64,000 nucleotides of DNA from Mariniblastus sp964584615 (GCA_964584615.1 CAZPBE010000002.1:62001-126000), one strand, 5' to 3'. Shown: positions 1 through 9,209, counted from the first letter of the stretch. A program made the numbers and translations. Notes: a model not told the origin generated them from the sequence alone.

Positions 1-197
1 CGACCTCGCCCCAAAGCAAGCCCGTAAAAGAAAGTGCTGAGGATGCAAATCATGAACAGGCAACCTTTAGCGAATCGCCGCTGATAGAAATGTCCCGCGC
101 CCGGAACAAGCCAAGCCATGACTGCGGACAAATATGGGTCCCGCAAATTGACGAGGATTGGCTCGCCTTCTTCCTGTGGGTAGACTATTTCTGGCAT
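1..197 (-). CDS. DUF6677-like planctomycete membrane protein, 5' part only (runs off left edge)
   Basis: Reading the minus strand from an ATG at 197 gives 65 codons open to the window edge. The protein begins MPEIVYPQEEGEPILVNLRD and continues with an AWLVPGAGHFYQRR segment, then a hydrophobic stretch (CLFMICILSTFFYGLALG). A Pro-Gly turn followed by HFYQRR and a Lys-Gly before a membrane helix is typical, as I recall it, of the DUF6677/TM2-like family found in planctomycetes. No function is known for that family. The frame is open upstream to a stop, but the first ATG in it is at 197, and no clear ribosome binding site precedes it. The gene is divergent from rsmE across about 176 bp, which should hold both promoters. 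The 3' end lies outside the window. Confidence 0.72.
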   Translation of the reverse strand, partial: MPEIVYPQEEGEPILVNLRDPYLSAVMAWLVPGAGHFYQRRFAKGCLFMICILSTFFYGLALGRG

Positions 198-373
198 TCG
201 GTACTCAGCAAGTTTGTTCAAATTCGCGTTAGCCTGTTCGGCCAACTTGTTTGGTATCCAGATTCTAACGTCGTCGCTTACATGACGACCAGATCAAACT
301 TGATAAAGTTACAATACTGGCGGAATATTTCAGCCCATTTCTTTTTCGTCGACTCAATACGGCACCTCTTTGC

Positions 374-1090
374 ATGGCAGATCGTTTTTTTTTCACTGGT
401 AACATCGTCGACGGCCGAGCGACCATTGACGGCGATCAGGCTCACCACTTGTTGAAGGTGATGCGAACCAAGCCCGGAGACCAAGTCACTTTGTTCGATG
501 GCCAAGGCACAGAATATCTTACCGAAGTCGAGTCGGTGACGAAAAAGTCGCTGTCGTTAACCGTTTTATCAACTCGAGAAAAATCGAAACCGAATCCAGA
601 AGTAACAATCGCTGTTGCTTTACCCAAAGGAGATCGGCAAAAGTTCCTGATCGAAAAACTGGTTGAGCTCGGGGCAAGCAAGTTGATTCCGCTGACCACC
701 GAACGCTCCGTTGCCATTGCCAATGAAAAGTCGATTGAGCGCCTCAAAAAACAAGTCATTGAAGCGTCGAAGCAATGTGGTCGAGCTTATTTAATGGAGA
801 TTGGGACGACAAAAAAACTGCAACAGTTGATTGAAGAAAGTTCCTTGATGGAAGACAGTCTCCATTCGCCGTCCATTCACTTAGTCGCGGATCCATATAC
901 CGAAAGCCGATTGTCAGAGGTCGATCTGGGCCAACAACCTGCCGTGATTGCTGTCGGTCCAGAAGGCGGATTCAGTGACAAAGAACTTGAATTGCTTGAG
1001 GAGGCTGGCTGGAAAAAAGTCTGCATCAGCAAAAACGTTTTGCGGATCGAAACCGCCGCAATCGCTGCCGCGACGTTGTTGCTCAGCTGA
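374..1090 (+). CDS. rsmE: 16S rRNA (uracil(1498)-N(3))-methyltransferase RsmE
   Basis: This is a 238-residue SPOUT-family methyltransferase that methylates N3 of U1498 in 16S rRNA, using S-adenosylmethionine. The N-terminal part (residues 1-70) is the PUA-like RNA-binding domain, with the family pattern DQAHHLLKVMR at 21-31. The C-terminal knot is clear: EKLVELGASK at 94-103, QVIEASKQCGR at 127-137, VGPEGGF at 194-200 (AdoMet-binding loop) and LRIETA at 223-228. Length is normal for RsmE. The start at 374 gives MADRFFF, which fits the family (an aromatic/arginine-rich beginning); no Shine-Dalgarno site is visible. It appears to stand alone, divergent from the gene at the left edge and convergent with the DUF1501 gene. 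Confidence 0.95.
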   Translation: MADRFFFTGNIVDGRATIDGDQAHHLLKVMRTKPGDQVTLFDGQGTEYLTEVESVTKKSLSLTVLSTREKSKPNPEVTIAVALPKGDRQKFLIEKLVELGASKLIPLTTERSVAIANEKSIERLKKQVIEASKQCGRAYLMEIGTTKKLQQLIEESSLMEDSLHSPSIHLVADPYTESRLSEVDLGQQPAVIAVGPEGGFSDKELELLEEAGWKKVCISKNVLRIETAAIAAATLLLS

Positions 1091-1160
1091 TACCTGCAAT
1101 CGATTTACGGATTTACAAATGACTGACATACAACAAGTATCATCTGGCCTAATATCGAGG

Positions 1161-1220
1161 TTGGGCCCTCACCCCTAGGGCTGCACCCTAGGCTAGAAAA
1201 ATTGACGGGCCATTGGCCCT
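1161..1220. repeat. Two stacked inverted repeats between convergent genes
   Basis: CCTAGGG at 1174-1180 pairs with CCCTAGG at 1186-1192 around a CTGCA loop. GGGCC at 1207-1211 pairs with GGCCC at 1215-1219 around ATT. The block lies in the 170-bp gap between the ends of rsmE (+) and the DUF1501 gene (-). The second hairpin resembles one at 61484-61496 (GGGCC-AAA-GGCCC), also just behind a stop codon. These may be short dispersed repeats that also help end transcription; there is no T-run, so an intrinsic terminator is not proven. Confidence 0.5.
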
Positions 1221-1260
1221 GAAATTACAGGTATTAGCAGCCAACAGTGGCGCAGTCCAT

Positions 1261-2574
1261 CTAGGCTGTCAATTCTTCAATCGGCGAACCTTCACAAATT
1301 TTCATCGGGCGACCGATTGGCGTGTCGAGCTCTTCAGTAAAATCGATATCCATCTGCGCCAAAATCGTGGCGTGAATGTCTTCGATTGGACGCGCATCTT
1401 TCAAAAACTTTTCCGGAGTTTTACTCTGCACGTCTGGAGTTGGTGATGTTTCGCCAATAACGCGACCTCCTTGAATGCCGCCGCCAGCAAGGGCCATCGA
1501 AAAACCTTGTGGCCAGTGATCCCGACCGCCAAGCGGGTTGACGTTGGGTGTCCGACCAAACTCTCCGCCGCAAACGACCATCGTGGTATCGAGCAAGTCG
1601 CGCTTTTTCAATTCACGTATCAACGACGCATATGCAGGATCAAGAATATCAATCCGTCCAGCTTGAAGCTCATGGTTATTCGCGTGTGTGTCCCAACCAC
1701 CAAGCGTGACTTCGACGCAGCGGACACCCGATTCGATCAACCGAATCGCAGCCAGGCAACCTCGGCCAAACGGCGTATCACCGAACTGTTCCCGTTCCGA
1801 CACCGGCACCTGGCTAACATCAAACGCGCTAAGCTGTTCGGAGGACATCATCTTTAAAGCTGCATCCAGATTGTGATTGCTGAGTGATTCCTTGACCGAT
1901 TTGTTGTTCTTTCGCGCCCGAATAAATTGCTGATCCACAAAATCCAGATTCGCAAGCCGCTCAAGTTTCCGCTTGTCTTCGACGCGCGCTTTGATATCGG
2001 GAACAGAAGAAATAGGGTCGAACATTTTAAACGCATCGTACTGGTCGCCCAAATACCCGCCACGACCCGGAACGCTTCCAGGTAGAATTGAAACGTGCCG
2101 CGGAATATCAACACGTTTGTCGGCGTCTGTTTGAAATTGATGGCAGATAATGCTTCCAATAGCAGGATGTTTCAATGTCGGGTCAGGACGAAAACCCGTT
2201 TTCACGTTGTACAACGCTCGTTCGTGATCACCCTCTTTACTGGTCAACGCACGGACCAGCGAAATCGAATCCATCTCTTCAGCAACTTGCTTTAAACCAT
2301 CACCAAGCAAGACTCCATTCGCATTTGTTTTGATGGCTTTACTTCCCGCTGCGATATCAGTATCAGGATGGGGATCAAACGTTTCCAACTGGCTGGGCGC
2401 GCCCTCCATCCACAACACGATCAACGATTTGGCTTGCTGCCGTGGATTGCGTTCTGCGTCACGAGCAAGAGCAGTTCCCAGCGAAGTCAACCAGGAAATC
2501 CCACTCAAACCCGCGAGCTTCAACAACGTTCGACGTTGAACGTGATCCAAACTACCGCAACTATGATCATCCAT
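1261..2574 (-). CDS. DUF1501 domain-containing protein (Tat-exported)
   Basis: This protein has a twin-arginine type leader at the start (VQRRTLLKLAGLSG, about residues 12-25) and an alanine-rich end at ALARDA, so export in folded form is likely. The body matches DUF1501, a family in the alkaline phosphatase/sulfatase superfamily fold: LWMEGAPSQLETFDPHPD near the N-terminus, GGWDTHANN in the middle, and GGEFGRTPNVN plus GGRDHWP towards the C-terminus. The enzyme activity is not established for the family. I chose the ATG at 2574 (437 aa) because GGGTAGGGCG lies just upstream and the Tat motif then falls near residue 14; an upstream TTG/ATG at about 2619 would add 15 residues without family character. 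It follows the DUF1549/DUF1553 gene by about 80 bp on the same strand, the usual planctomycete pairing, and the two are probably co-transcribed. Confidence 0.9.
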   Translation of the reverse strand: MDDHSCGSLDHVQRRTLLKLAGLSGISWLTSLGTALARDAERNPRQQAKSLIVLWMEGAPSQLETFDPHPDTDIAAGSKAIKTNANGVLLGDGLKQVAEEMDSISLVRALTSKEGDHERALYNVKTGFRPDPTLKHPAIGSIICHQFQTDADKRVDIPRHVSILPGSVPGRGGYLGDQYDAFKMFDPISSVPDIKARVEDKRKLERLANLDFVDQQFIRARKNNKSVKESLSNHNLDAALKMMSSEQLSAFDVSQVPVSEREQFGDTPFGRGCLAAIRLIESGVRCVEVTLGGWDTHANNHELQAGRIDILDPAYASLIRELKKRDLLDTTMVVCGGEFGRTPNVNPLGGRDHWPQGFSMALAGGGIQGGRVIGETSPTPDVQSKTPEKFLKDARPIEDIHATILAQMDIDFTEELDTPIGRPMKICEGSPIEELTA

Positions 2575-2656
2575 CGCCCTACCCTTTTCTAAATCTGATA
2601 TTCCATTTTCAAACATCAAACGTCATCGTTCACGAACACAGTCAAGAAAACACTAG

Positions 2657-4330
2657 TTAATGGTTCCAGCCAAATTCAGTGCTGTTCAACAAAGCCCAAA
2701 AAATATCTCGAATCCTTCTACCACGTTCATCGCCCTGCGATTCACCAAGTACATTCATGAAGTGAGCCAATTCTTTCTGCGTCGGACGCCGAGTCAAAAC
2801 GCACAAATATACAGTCTCAATCGCCTTTTCAGAGTTTGGAGACAATCCGGCTACATGTACCGGCGAGTAAATGCCTTCGTCGATCCTGTCTTGAACCAAG
2901 TTCCCATTCAGCATCAGCAACCTTTGGGTAACCGTTTCACCTCGTTCTTCAAACTCATTCTCACCAGGGTCACCATAGCGAACGACAAACTCATTAACCT
3001 GACCAAACTTGGTCAATTGCATCACGATATGAGAATCCTTGTCGATCGGTTTCAACGACGAAGCTTGAATAATTGCACCCGCCATTTGATCAGGCCGCAG
3101 TCTCTCCAACGGAAACACGGCCAAATTTGCCGTATGACTGGATTGAACATCGAAGTCTGCTTTACTTTCCAGTTGAAAAACTTTCGTTTCAGCGATCACT
3201 CGAATCAACCGGTGCAAATCAAAGCCGTTGGCAACGAAGTCATCAACGAGAACTTCCATCGCGTCGGGAAACGGTCCGGCAAGTGGAATATCATCGACGG
3301 GATCGATCAAGCCTCCGCCAAACATGATCGCCCAAACTCGATTGACCACCGAGCGAGAGAAAGGTCGGTTCTCTGGATGCGTAACCCATTGAGCCAATCG
3401 ATTGCGGCGGTTCAATGATTCGTCTAGCAACTCTGGATAAAACGGAACTTTCGGTTCAAGCACTGATTCTTCATCAGCCCCAAGCAACTTGTATTCGTAC
3501 TTTGTATTCTCGTTGTCGCGATCACGAATTCCGATGACGGAATTTTCTGTACCGGCAAAAAATGCAGCCAATTGATGAAAGTCAGTTTGCTCTCCGCCTC
3601 GGACGTCTTCCGGATCGCCCAGGTCTATGTTTCCCAGAAAGTCATCATGGCATTGTAGACAGTCAATTCGCATTCCAAGAAACGCACGCGATGTCCGGCC
3701 TGCCAACAAAACAGGATCAGGTTTCGATTCATCGGCACTGTCGGGAACAATAGCGCGCGTATAAAAATTAACTGCCGGTGAGTCAGTCCACAAACCTTCT
3801 TTGGTCAACAGCTCATTGACCAATTCGTTGTAAGGACGATTTTGAGCTATTTGATCCGACAGCCACGAGACAAATCGCCGGCGACGGTAAACGATAAAGG
3901 CGCCTCCTTCGACGCCAACAAAAGCTCGCGAAAAACGCTCTGCCAGATAGTCACTAGTTCGCTCGTCTTCGAGTAAACGAGAAACCCAATAGTATATCCG
4001 TTCGCCCGGCGCCTGTTCTTCCAAAGCACGAAGCTCCTGAAGCGACGGAATCGTTCCGCTCAACCCCAACGATAGACGGCGAGCAACGATCAGTTCGTCG
4101 GCCCGGCGAGTCGGTTCAATCTTTCTCTTTTTCCAACGTTCCCCAAACGATGCATCAACTTCTTTTGCGACTGCCGATATGCTCTGCTGCAAAGACGAAT
4201 TGGGTTGAAAACTTTCAGGTCGATCGATCGATGGACTTGCCATCAAAGAAGCATACAACGTGAACGCTCCACCGATCATCAAACCGATGAAAGTGATGTT
4301 CTTCAAAACGGGCGTCCAATTATTGTTCAC
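2657..4330 (-). CDS. DUF1549/DUF1553 domain-containing protein, short form without a cytochrome domain
   Basis: From a GTG at 4330 the protein has 557 residues. A hydrophobic anchor or signal lies at about 11-30 (NITFIGLMIGGAFTLYASLM). DUF1549 follows at about 60-235 and ends with the CxxCH motif CLQCH at 224-228, which could bind haem c. DUF1553 occupies about 310-545 (RNRLAQWVTHPENRPFSRS, NRVWAIMFGGGLIDP, RLRPDQMAGAI). Members of this family are large planctomycete exported proteins of unknown function, often preceded by a PSCyt1 cytochrome domain; this one lacks that domain and is short. The GTG start is favoured over the upstream TTG at 4411 because GAGGGAG sits 6 nt before it and the membrane segment then lies at the N-terminus. 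It is partnered with the DUF1501 gene downstream. Confidence 0.9.
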   Translation of the reverse strand: MNNNWTPVLKNITFIGLMIGGAFTLYASLMASPSIDRPESFQPNSSLQQSISAVAKEVDASFGERWKKRKIEPTRRADELIVARRLSLGLSGTIPSLQELRALEEQAPGERIYYWVSRLLEDERTSDYLAERFSRAFVGVEGGAFIVYRRRRFVSWLSDQIAQNRPYNELVNELLTKEGLWTDSPAVNFYTRAIVPDSADESKPDPVLLAGRTSRAFLGMRIDCLQCHDDFLGNIDLGDPEDVRGGEQTDFHQLAAFFAGTENSVIGIRDRDNENTKYEYKLLGADEESVLEPKVPFYPELLDESLNRRNRLAQWVTHPENRPFSRSVVNRVWAIMFGGGLIDPVDDIPLAGPFPDAMEVLVDDFVANGFDLHRLIRVIAETKVFQLESKADFDVQSSHTANLAVFPLERLRPDQMAGAIIQASSLKPIDKDSHIVMQLTKFGQVNEFVVRYGDPGENEFEERGETVTQRLLMLNGNLVQDRIDEGIYSPVHVAGLSPNSEKAIETVYLCVLTRRPTQKELAHFMNVLGESQGDERGRRIRDIFWALLNSTEFGWNH

Positions 4331-4550
4331 GCTTGCTCCCTCGAGACCGTGCGCACGATTCACTTGACAAAACTCGATCAACCAAGCCGCACTGGCGTTT
4401 TCGATGTACAACTTTTTCGAGTCGAATCAGAAAAGTGAAACCTGTCTGCATTAATCTGGTAGTTCTGTATAAAATACCATGAAGGGTTTTGTTCGGTTTC
4501 AACCAAATAGGCTTGGATGAAATTTCGACAAATTACGAGATTGACGTTGA

Positions 4551-4660
4551 ATGAACGCGGATACGCCAAACGGAACCGATTTTGTTGCAAAAGCAATAGA
4601 ACCAATCGCAAAATCAGTGGCCACTGAATCTCCAGCGAACGCTGACCCGCAAATAACTAG
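4551..4660 (+). pseudogene. Detached former N-terminal coding segment of the 4772-6157 membrane protein gene
   Basis: An ATG at 4551 opens a frame beginning MNADTPNGTDFVAKAIEP that runs into the MITE at 4657. It then continues only through MITE sequence to a stop at 4763. This frame is phase 0, while the downstream gene is in phase 2. Removing 122 bp (the element plus one CTAG copy) restores a single frame: ...DPQI-T-SESQVVAIES... The segment is acidic and polar, like the residues that now follow the internal start. I infer it is the original 5' end, cut off by the insertion. Confidence 0.6.
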
Positions 4661-4782
4661 AGGGTATTTCAAAACCTGTAGTGGACTTCGCCAGAAGTCC
4701 CAGCTCGCTTTCAAAACAAAGGGAATTCTGGCGAATCCCACTACGATGATCGCACGATTTTAGGTTTTGAAATGTCCTCTAG
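4657..4782. mobile_element. Palindromic MITE-like element with CTAG ends
   Basis: The element has no coding capacity and is a long imperfect palindrome. Its left end (from 4657) and the reverse complement of its right end (to 4782) share 19 of 21 positions, including ATTTCAAAACCT. Further in, GTAGTGGACTTCGCCAGAAG and the complement of the right arm agree at 21 of 24 positions, with 17 extra bases in the right arm (about 4746-4762). The centre is a short spacer around 4701-4725. CTAG at 4657-4660 and 4779-4782 may be target duplications or part of the terminal repeat. Such short palindromes are usually moved in trans by a transposase encoded elsewhere; none is in this window. Confidence 0.75.
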
Positions 4783-6157
4783 TGAATCGCAGGTGGTTGC
4801 AATTGAATCAATAGGTGATGCCAACGGTGAGCAAATCGTGATCGCTGAGATCGACGACGATGCCACCGAAATCACTGCAGTCGACGAAAACCAATCCGCT
4901 AAATCAAGCAGCTGGGTATTCCGTTCTGGAAAGTGGGCGACCAAAACATCCTCCAATGTGTTTGGCGTCTTAAGCCTCGTGTTCCTGCTGGCTGTCCTTG
5001 CGAATATTCCGCTGCTTCAATTTCTAAGTTTCGGCTACCTTCTTGAAGTCACTGGTCGAATCGCAAGAGGCGGAAAGTTTCGTGACTCCTTTATTGGCAT
5101 TCGCAAAGCATCACACATTGGCGGTTTACTGCTGGGAACCTGGCTGTTGATCATGCCAATTCGATTGTTGTCGGCTTTCTGGCTGGAAGCTTACATCATC
5201 GATCCGGAAAGCATGCAAACATTTGGATTGCGAATTGCACAATGGGTTTTGATCGGGCTCACGGTGGCCCATATCGTCGCCGCATGGTTATGCGGTGGAA
5301 AAATTCGTTACTTTTTCTGGCCAATCATTGCTCCTGTCTCAATCATGCTGTGGCTTGTGCGACGATCGAAAATCACGCGGGAACTGTTGGCGATCACCGT
5401 TGGTTGGGTCTCACCGAAATTGGTTGCAGATATTTGTAACGCGCCTCCAATCAACGACTGGTTTTTGCCGGCGATTCTATGGCGAAAGATCACAGAGAAA
5501 AATTTGTACGCACGGTGTCGCGACGGTGTTTGGAATTTTTTGACAGGACTGAACTTACCCAAGTTTTTCTGGTTGGGACTCAAAGGATTTGTTGGCACGT
5601 TCTTGTGGCTGTTGTTTCCAACGTTACTGCTGATAGGCGGTACGATTCTTGAAGGTGGCGCGGCGGTGCTTTCCGGACTACTTGGCGTTCTCATTGCAAT
5701 TCCGGTATTCGCTTTGCTGCCCTACTTACAATCGCACTTTTCGATTGATGGACGAATGAAAAGTTTTCTTGAGCCACGGAAAGTCTTTAAGAACTTTGCC
5801 AGTTCACCAGTGCCACACACGGTCGCCTTGTTCATGACGTTGCTGTTTGCGATTCCTTTATTCGTCTTAAAAATTGAAGAGATCCCGGCAGAACTTTTTT
5901 GGACGCTCAGCCTGGTGTTTATCGTATTCACTTGGCCGGCAAGAATGCTGACAGGATGGGCCTATCGGCGCGGAACACAAAAGGAGCCGGAAACGGTTGG
6001 CCGATGGTGGGTCCGCTATCCAATCCTGCTGCTCGCGATTCCAATTTCACTATCGTTTGTAATGATCCTGTTTGGCTCACGATACATCAGCTGGAACGGC
6101 GCACTAAGTTTGCTTGAAAACCATGTCTTCCTGTTACCAGCACCATTTTGGCTGTAG
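4772..6157 (+). CDS. Conserved multi-pass membrane protein, 5' end altered by a MITE
   Basis: This 461-residue protein has an acidic, polar N-terminus (1-60) followed by about nine hydrophobic segments: around 64-100, 115-140, 150-175, 185-200, 270-325, 350-370, 375-395 and 415-435. The segment LLQFLSFGYLLEVTGRIARG after the first helix, and FIGIRKA before the next, look like a conserved planctomycete membrane family, but I cannot name a function. The ATG at 4772 lies inside the right terminal repeat of the MITE, so this start is probably new; the ancestral start was likely at 4551. No Shine-Dalgarno site is seen. The membrane body appears intact, so the gene may still be functional with a shortened N-terminus. 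It is convergent with the TolC-family gene, 50 bp away. Confidence 0.75.
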   Translation: MSSSESQVVAIESIGDANGEQIVIAEIDDDATEITAVDENQSAKSSSWVFRSGKWATKTSSNVFGVLSLVFLLAVLANIPLLQFLSFGYLLEVTGRIARGGKFRDSFIGIRKASHIGGLLLGTWLLIMPIRLLSAFWLEAYIIDPESMQTFGLRIAQWVLIGLTVAHIVAAWLCGGKIRYFFWPIIAPVSIMLWLVRRSKITRELLAITVGWVSPKLVADICNAPPINDWFLPAILWRKITEKNLYARCRDGVWNFLTGLNLPKFFWLGLKGFVGTFLWLLFPTLLLIGGTILEGGAAVLSGLLGVLIAIPVFALLPYLQSHFSIDGRMKSFLEPRKVFKNFASSPVPHTVALFMTLLFAIPLFVLKIEEIPAELFWTLSLVFIVFTWPARMLTGWAYRRGTQKEPETVGRWWVRYPILLLAIPISLSFVMILFGSRYISWNGALSLLENHVFLLPAPFWL

Positions 6158-6206
6158 CAGCACAACTTAGAACAATCGCAGACCCGTTGGTACGCGAACG
6201 CTGTCT

Positions 6207-9200
6207 CTAGTTGAGTTCAGGAACCGCAGTAGAGTTAGACCAATAGCGACCTGGTTGATTCATACCTGGTGGATTCATTGGAGGCAGCCCCTGGATAGCA
6301 GGCGTTGGCACGGCATCATTTTGCATGCTCGAATCGAAAACTGCTTCGGTTGGCACTTGCATTTGTGTTGGCACTTGTATTTGCGCCGGCGCGATTTGAG
6401 CTTTGTCCAGTTCAACTCCTGGGTGATCACCGTTGAGCCAACGATTCACATGGACGCCGTTGGTTACAAGCAACGTTCCCATCGATCGCTGCAACGCGAC
6501 TTCGGCGACTTTCAATTCAACCTCTGCCTGAACGTACACCAATTCTGACGCCGCAAGTCGCTCTTGTGAATCCAACAACTGGTCAAGGATCGTCGTCGGC
6601 GTTTGCCCATCCGCGATATCGCCTTCCACCAGAGCAAACGATTCCCATCGACGCTCAAACTGGTCGAGGTCCGTTCTCGCCGCCCGAATGGCTTCTTCAG
6701 CCGCGACCAACGTTTCAGTTGCCGAGTTAACTCGGTTCAGTGCAACCTGCGTGTCTGCGATCACCGATTGGATAATCTCATCAGTTTCATAACGAATCTT
6801 CTTTAGTTGAAGATTGCGCTGCGCGTGTCGGCTACGAGCGGCCCGATTTCGATAAGGAAGTTCAAACTGAATCCCAACGTTGTAGCCAGGCTTGACTTGT
6901 CCGAATTGATCTTGGACCGAATTGAACAAGTCCGAATCACCGCGAAGTGCACTTACATAGGTCCCCAACAACAACGATAACTCCGGCAGCAGCTCATTGG
7001 CGCTAACGTCGCGCTGAATCGTAGCGATCCTTGCACGACGCATGACTTGCTTGATCTCTGGTCGATGTTCGAGAGCCGTGTAAACCACTTTTTCCAGTGG
7101 GATGTCGAAAGCCTGAGTGTGAGGAAGTTCCAAAGGCAGCAACTCGATATTCCGATTAGCGACCCAGTTTTTATCAGCCACCAACCGTCGCAACTCCGTC
7201 TCTGTGTTTTTTACATCACGGCGCGAGTTCGCCAACTCTGTTTTCCGAGTTTGCACCGAAGAACGGGCTCGTGCAATCTGGCTTGGCAGCGAATCGAGAC
7301 CACTACGCCCTTCGAGTCGGTCCAAAATCTTCGCACCACGCCGTACGTTTTCTTCTTTTTGCAAATACAAACTACGATTGAGATAGAGTTGCCAATAGAC
7401 TGACACGACGCTCAACAACTCATCTTGAAGATCGCTTTGGAATGTTTCCCAAGCAACTCCGCCGGCCGATTGAGCAATCAAAATCTGAGATTGGTTGTAG
7501 TAGCGTCCCCGGCCGCGAAGCAATGGTTGCGTCACGTTCAACGCCAAAGTCGCTGTGCCTTGATCTTGAGGAGAGAAAAAGTTCGAGTTGCTATTTTGAA
7601 ACCCGAGGCGTTGATTCAACTCATAAGACGCACCGTTTCGATTCTTCTTTCTCAAACCCAAATCGGCTGACCAAATATTATCTTTCAAAAACGGTTCGCC
7701 ATTTCCAGTTGTCAATGAGTTTCCGACTGGATCGACGCGATCTTCGAATTGGCTTCGCACATAGTGAACAGCGTCGAACTCGGAGTCTGCTTCAACAACT
7801 TGCAATTCACGAATCAACGGATCTTGGCTCAAACCTTGAATTCGCGGTGAGTTTTTGAGCGCTTGGTAGACCAAGGAATTCGTATCAACCGTCTGGTTTC
7901 CGCTTGAACCGTCCAAAGGTTGTGTAACTCGAGACTTCCACCAGGTAAGCCCTCGGTCGAACGTGTTGCCAGCAAAGCCATTCGATTCCTCGAGCTCGGC
8001 AAACTCATTGGAACCTTCCCCTAAACCCTCTAAACCCGTGGGGCCAAACGGCTCTCCAGCGTGTGATGCAAAGTCAGTCGAACCCAATCCAATCGAGGAA
8101 TACGGATTCGATGTTTCCGACGGCGGGTTTTCAAAACTGCCTTCAACAGCGTTTGGTTCGGATTCCGCTACGTCCTGCAAAACTGAATTGTCTTCGACAT
8201 CATCCTGCAGATCTTGGTTTGGTTCGAAACTTTGGGATGGCTCGTTCTCGACAACCCCGAAATCTTCAGGCAAAGATTCGTTGGTTGGTTGTGAAGCCGA
8301 ATCCGCAAGTGTCATTTCTTGTGTTGGCGCTTCGTAAGAGCCCGGGAGAATGACTGGGGGTTCGGCGACTGGGGTTTCGGCCGTTTCAAAGCTTTCGTTG
8401 GACGAATCCGCTTCGACAGCTTCAGTCATCATGTCAAACTGCTCAACGTATTCATCTGGCACGACTTCCCCGATAACCAGATCCCGATTGACATCATGGT
8501 CTTGCGAAAGTGGATCAAAATTTGAAGCTGGACGCGGAGCAGGGGTGGCTATCGGGTTTAGATTCACAGGCGGAATAGGCGTAGATGCCACCGGAGGTTC
8601 GAGGATAGGCAAACTTGCAAGTCGAATCTCGGGCAATTTCTTTTCGTTTGCCTGAGTTTGGACTTGAGGGCTGATTGCGGTAACAGGAGGGACCGAAGGG
8701 GAAACTTCCAATTTAGTCGGGAGCGCGGCCAAAGAACCTGATCCGTCTATCGGCGGTAAGTTGTTGATCGCGATTGTTGTGGGAGTCGTTTGGACCGGGC
8801 CAGTTGTCGGTTGTGGTTGCCCGTCAAACTGTTTGTAAGCTTGATTGAACTGTTTTTCAAAATCAGACAAGGCATTGCTAGTATTTATTGCGCTTGCCTG
8901 TGAGCCTGCGACCGTTGGTGGCGTAAAACCAGAGTTGATCAACGACCTGACTTGGCCCGGTCGTACTGGAATTTGCGCGCCTGGGTCATGCGATTGGGGT
9001 TGGGCACCCTGACCGATGGTTCCTGAAACTGCAGGCAGCGGTCTAATGTTGAGTGTTTCGTTTGATTGAATTGGTGCTTGCACCGCCATCGAGATCGCGG
9101 TTGTTAAACCCACGCCCAAAAAAGCGACCAACAAAACTTTTTGCGGTTTGGTGCGCACTAAAAACCCATCCTTATAACTGGAACACATTGTCCTTGTCAT

Positions 9201-9209
9201 ATTCGCCAT
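6207..9209 (-). CDS. TolC-family outer membrane efflux/secretion protein with a long disordered N-terminal extension
   Basis: The protein has 1000 residues, about twice a normal TolC. A signal-like hydrophobic segment lies at about 24-42 (KVLLVAFLGVGLTTAISMAV). Residues 45-420 are rich in Pro, Gln, Ser, Glu and Asn with no fold that I can recognise. Residues about 421-925 form the TolC/OEP domain, with long heptad-like helices (YLNRSLYLQKEENVRRGAKI, AEEAIRAARTDLDQFERRWE) and the recognisable ending EVALQRSMGTLLVTNGV. Residues after 930 are again Pro/Gln/Met-rich. Proteins of this family form the outer membrane channel of type I secretion or efflux systems. The gene is divergent from giant gene 1, across 371 bp. 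No inner membrane ABC or fusion protein is adjacent, so a role in exporting the giant protein is only an inference. Confidence 0.88.
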   Translation of the reverse strand: MANMTRTMCSSYKDGFLVRTKPQKVLLVAFLGVGLTTAISMAVQAPIQSNETLNIRPLPAVSGTIGQGAQPQSHDPGAQIPVRPGQVRSLINSGFTPPTVAGSQASAINTSNALSDFEKQFNQAYKQFDGQPQPTTGPVQTTPTTIAINNLPPIDGSGSLAALPTKLEVSPSVPPVTAISPQVQTQANEKKLPEIRLASLPILEPPVASTPIPPVNLNPIATPAPRPASNFDPLSQDHDVNRDLVIGEVVPDEYVEQFDMMTEAVEADSSNESFETAETPVAEPPVILPGSYEAPTQEMTLADSASQPTNESLPEDFGVVENEPSQSFEPNQDLQDDVEDNSVLQDVAESEPNAVEGSFENPPSETSNPYSSIGLGSTDFASHAGEPFGPTGLEGLGEGSNEFAELEESNGFAGNTFDRGLTWWKSRVTQPLDGSSGNQTVDTNSLVYQALKNSPRIQGLSQDPLIRELQVVEADSEFDAVHYVRSQFEDRVDPVGNSLTTGNGEPFLKDNIWSADLGLRKKNRNGASYELNQRLGFQNSNSNFFSPQDQGTATLALNVTQPLLRGRGRYYNQSQILIAQSAGGVAWETFQSDLQDELLSVVSVYWQLYLNRSLYLQKEENVRRGAKILDRLEGRSGLDSLPSQIARARSSVQTRKTELANSRRDVKNTETELRRLVADKNWVANRNIELLPLELPHTQAFDIPLEKVVYTALEHRPEIKQVMRRARIATIQRDVSANELLPELSLLLGTYVSALRGDSDLFNSVQDQFGQVKPGYNVGIQFELPYRNRAARSRHAQRNLQLKKIRYETDEIIQSVIADTQVALNRVNSATETLVAAEEAIRAARTDLDQFERRWESFALVEGDIADGQTPTTILDQLLDSQERLAASELVYVQAEVELKVAEVALQRSMGTLLVTNGVHVNRWLNGDHPGVELDKAQIAPAQIQVPTQMQVPTEAVFDSSMQNDAVPTPAIQGLPPMNPPGMNQPGRYWSNSTAVPELN

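Noticed and set aside
90..455. 121-codon plus-strand frame at the left edge
   Set aside because: It overlaps the minus-strand DUF6677-like protein and the first codons of rsmE in another frame, and its sequence is not protein-like.
2660..3418. 252-codon plus-strand frame opposite the DUF1549/DUF1553 gene
   Set aside because: The minus strand encodes clear DUF1553 motifs across the same bases; the plus frame has no recognisable content.
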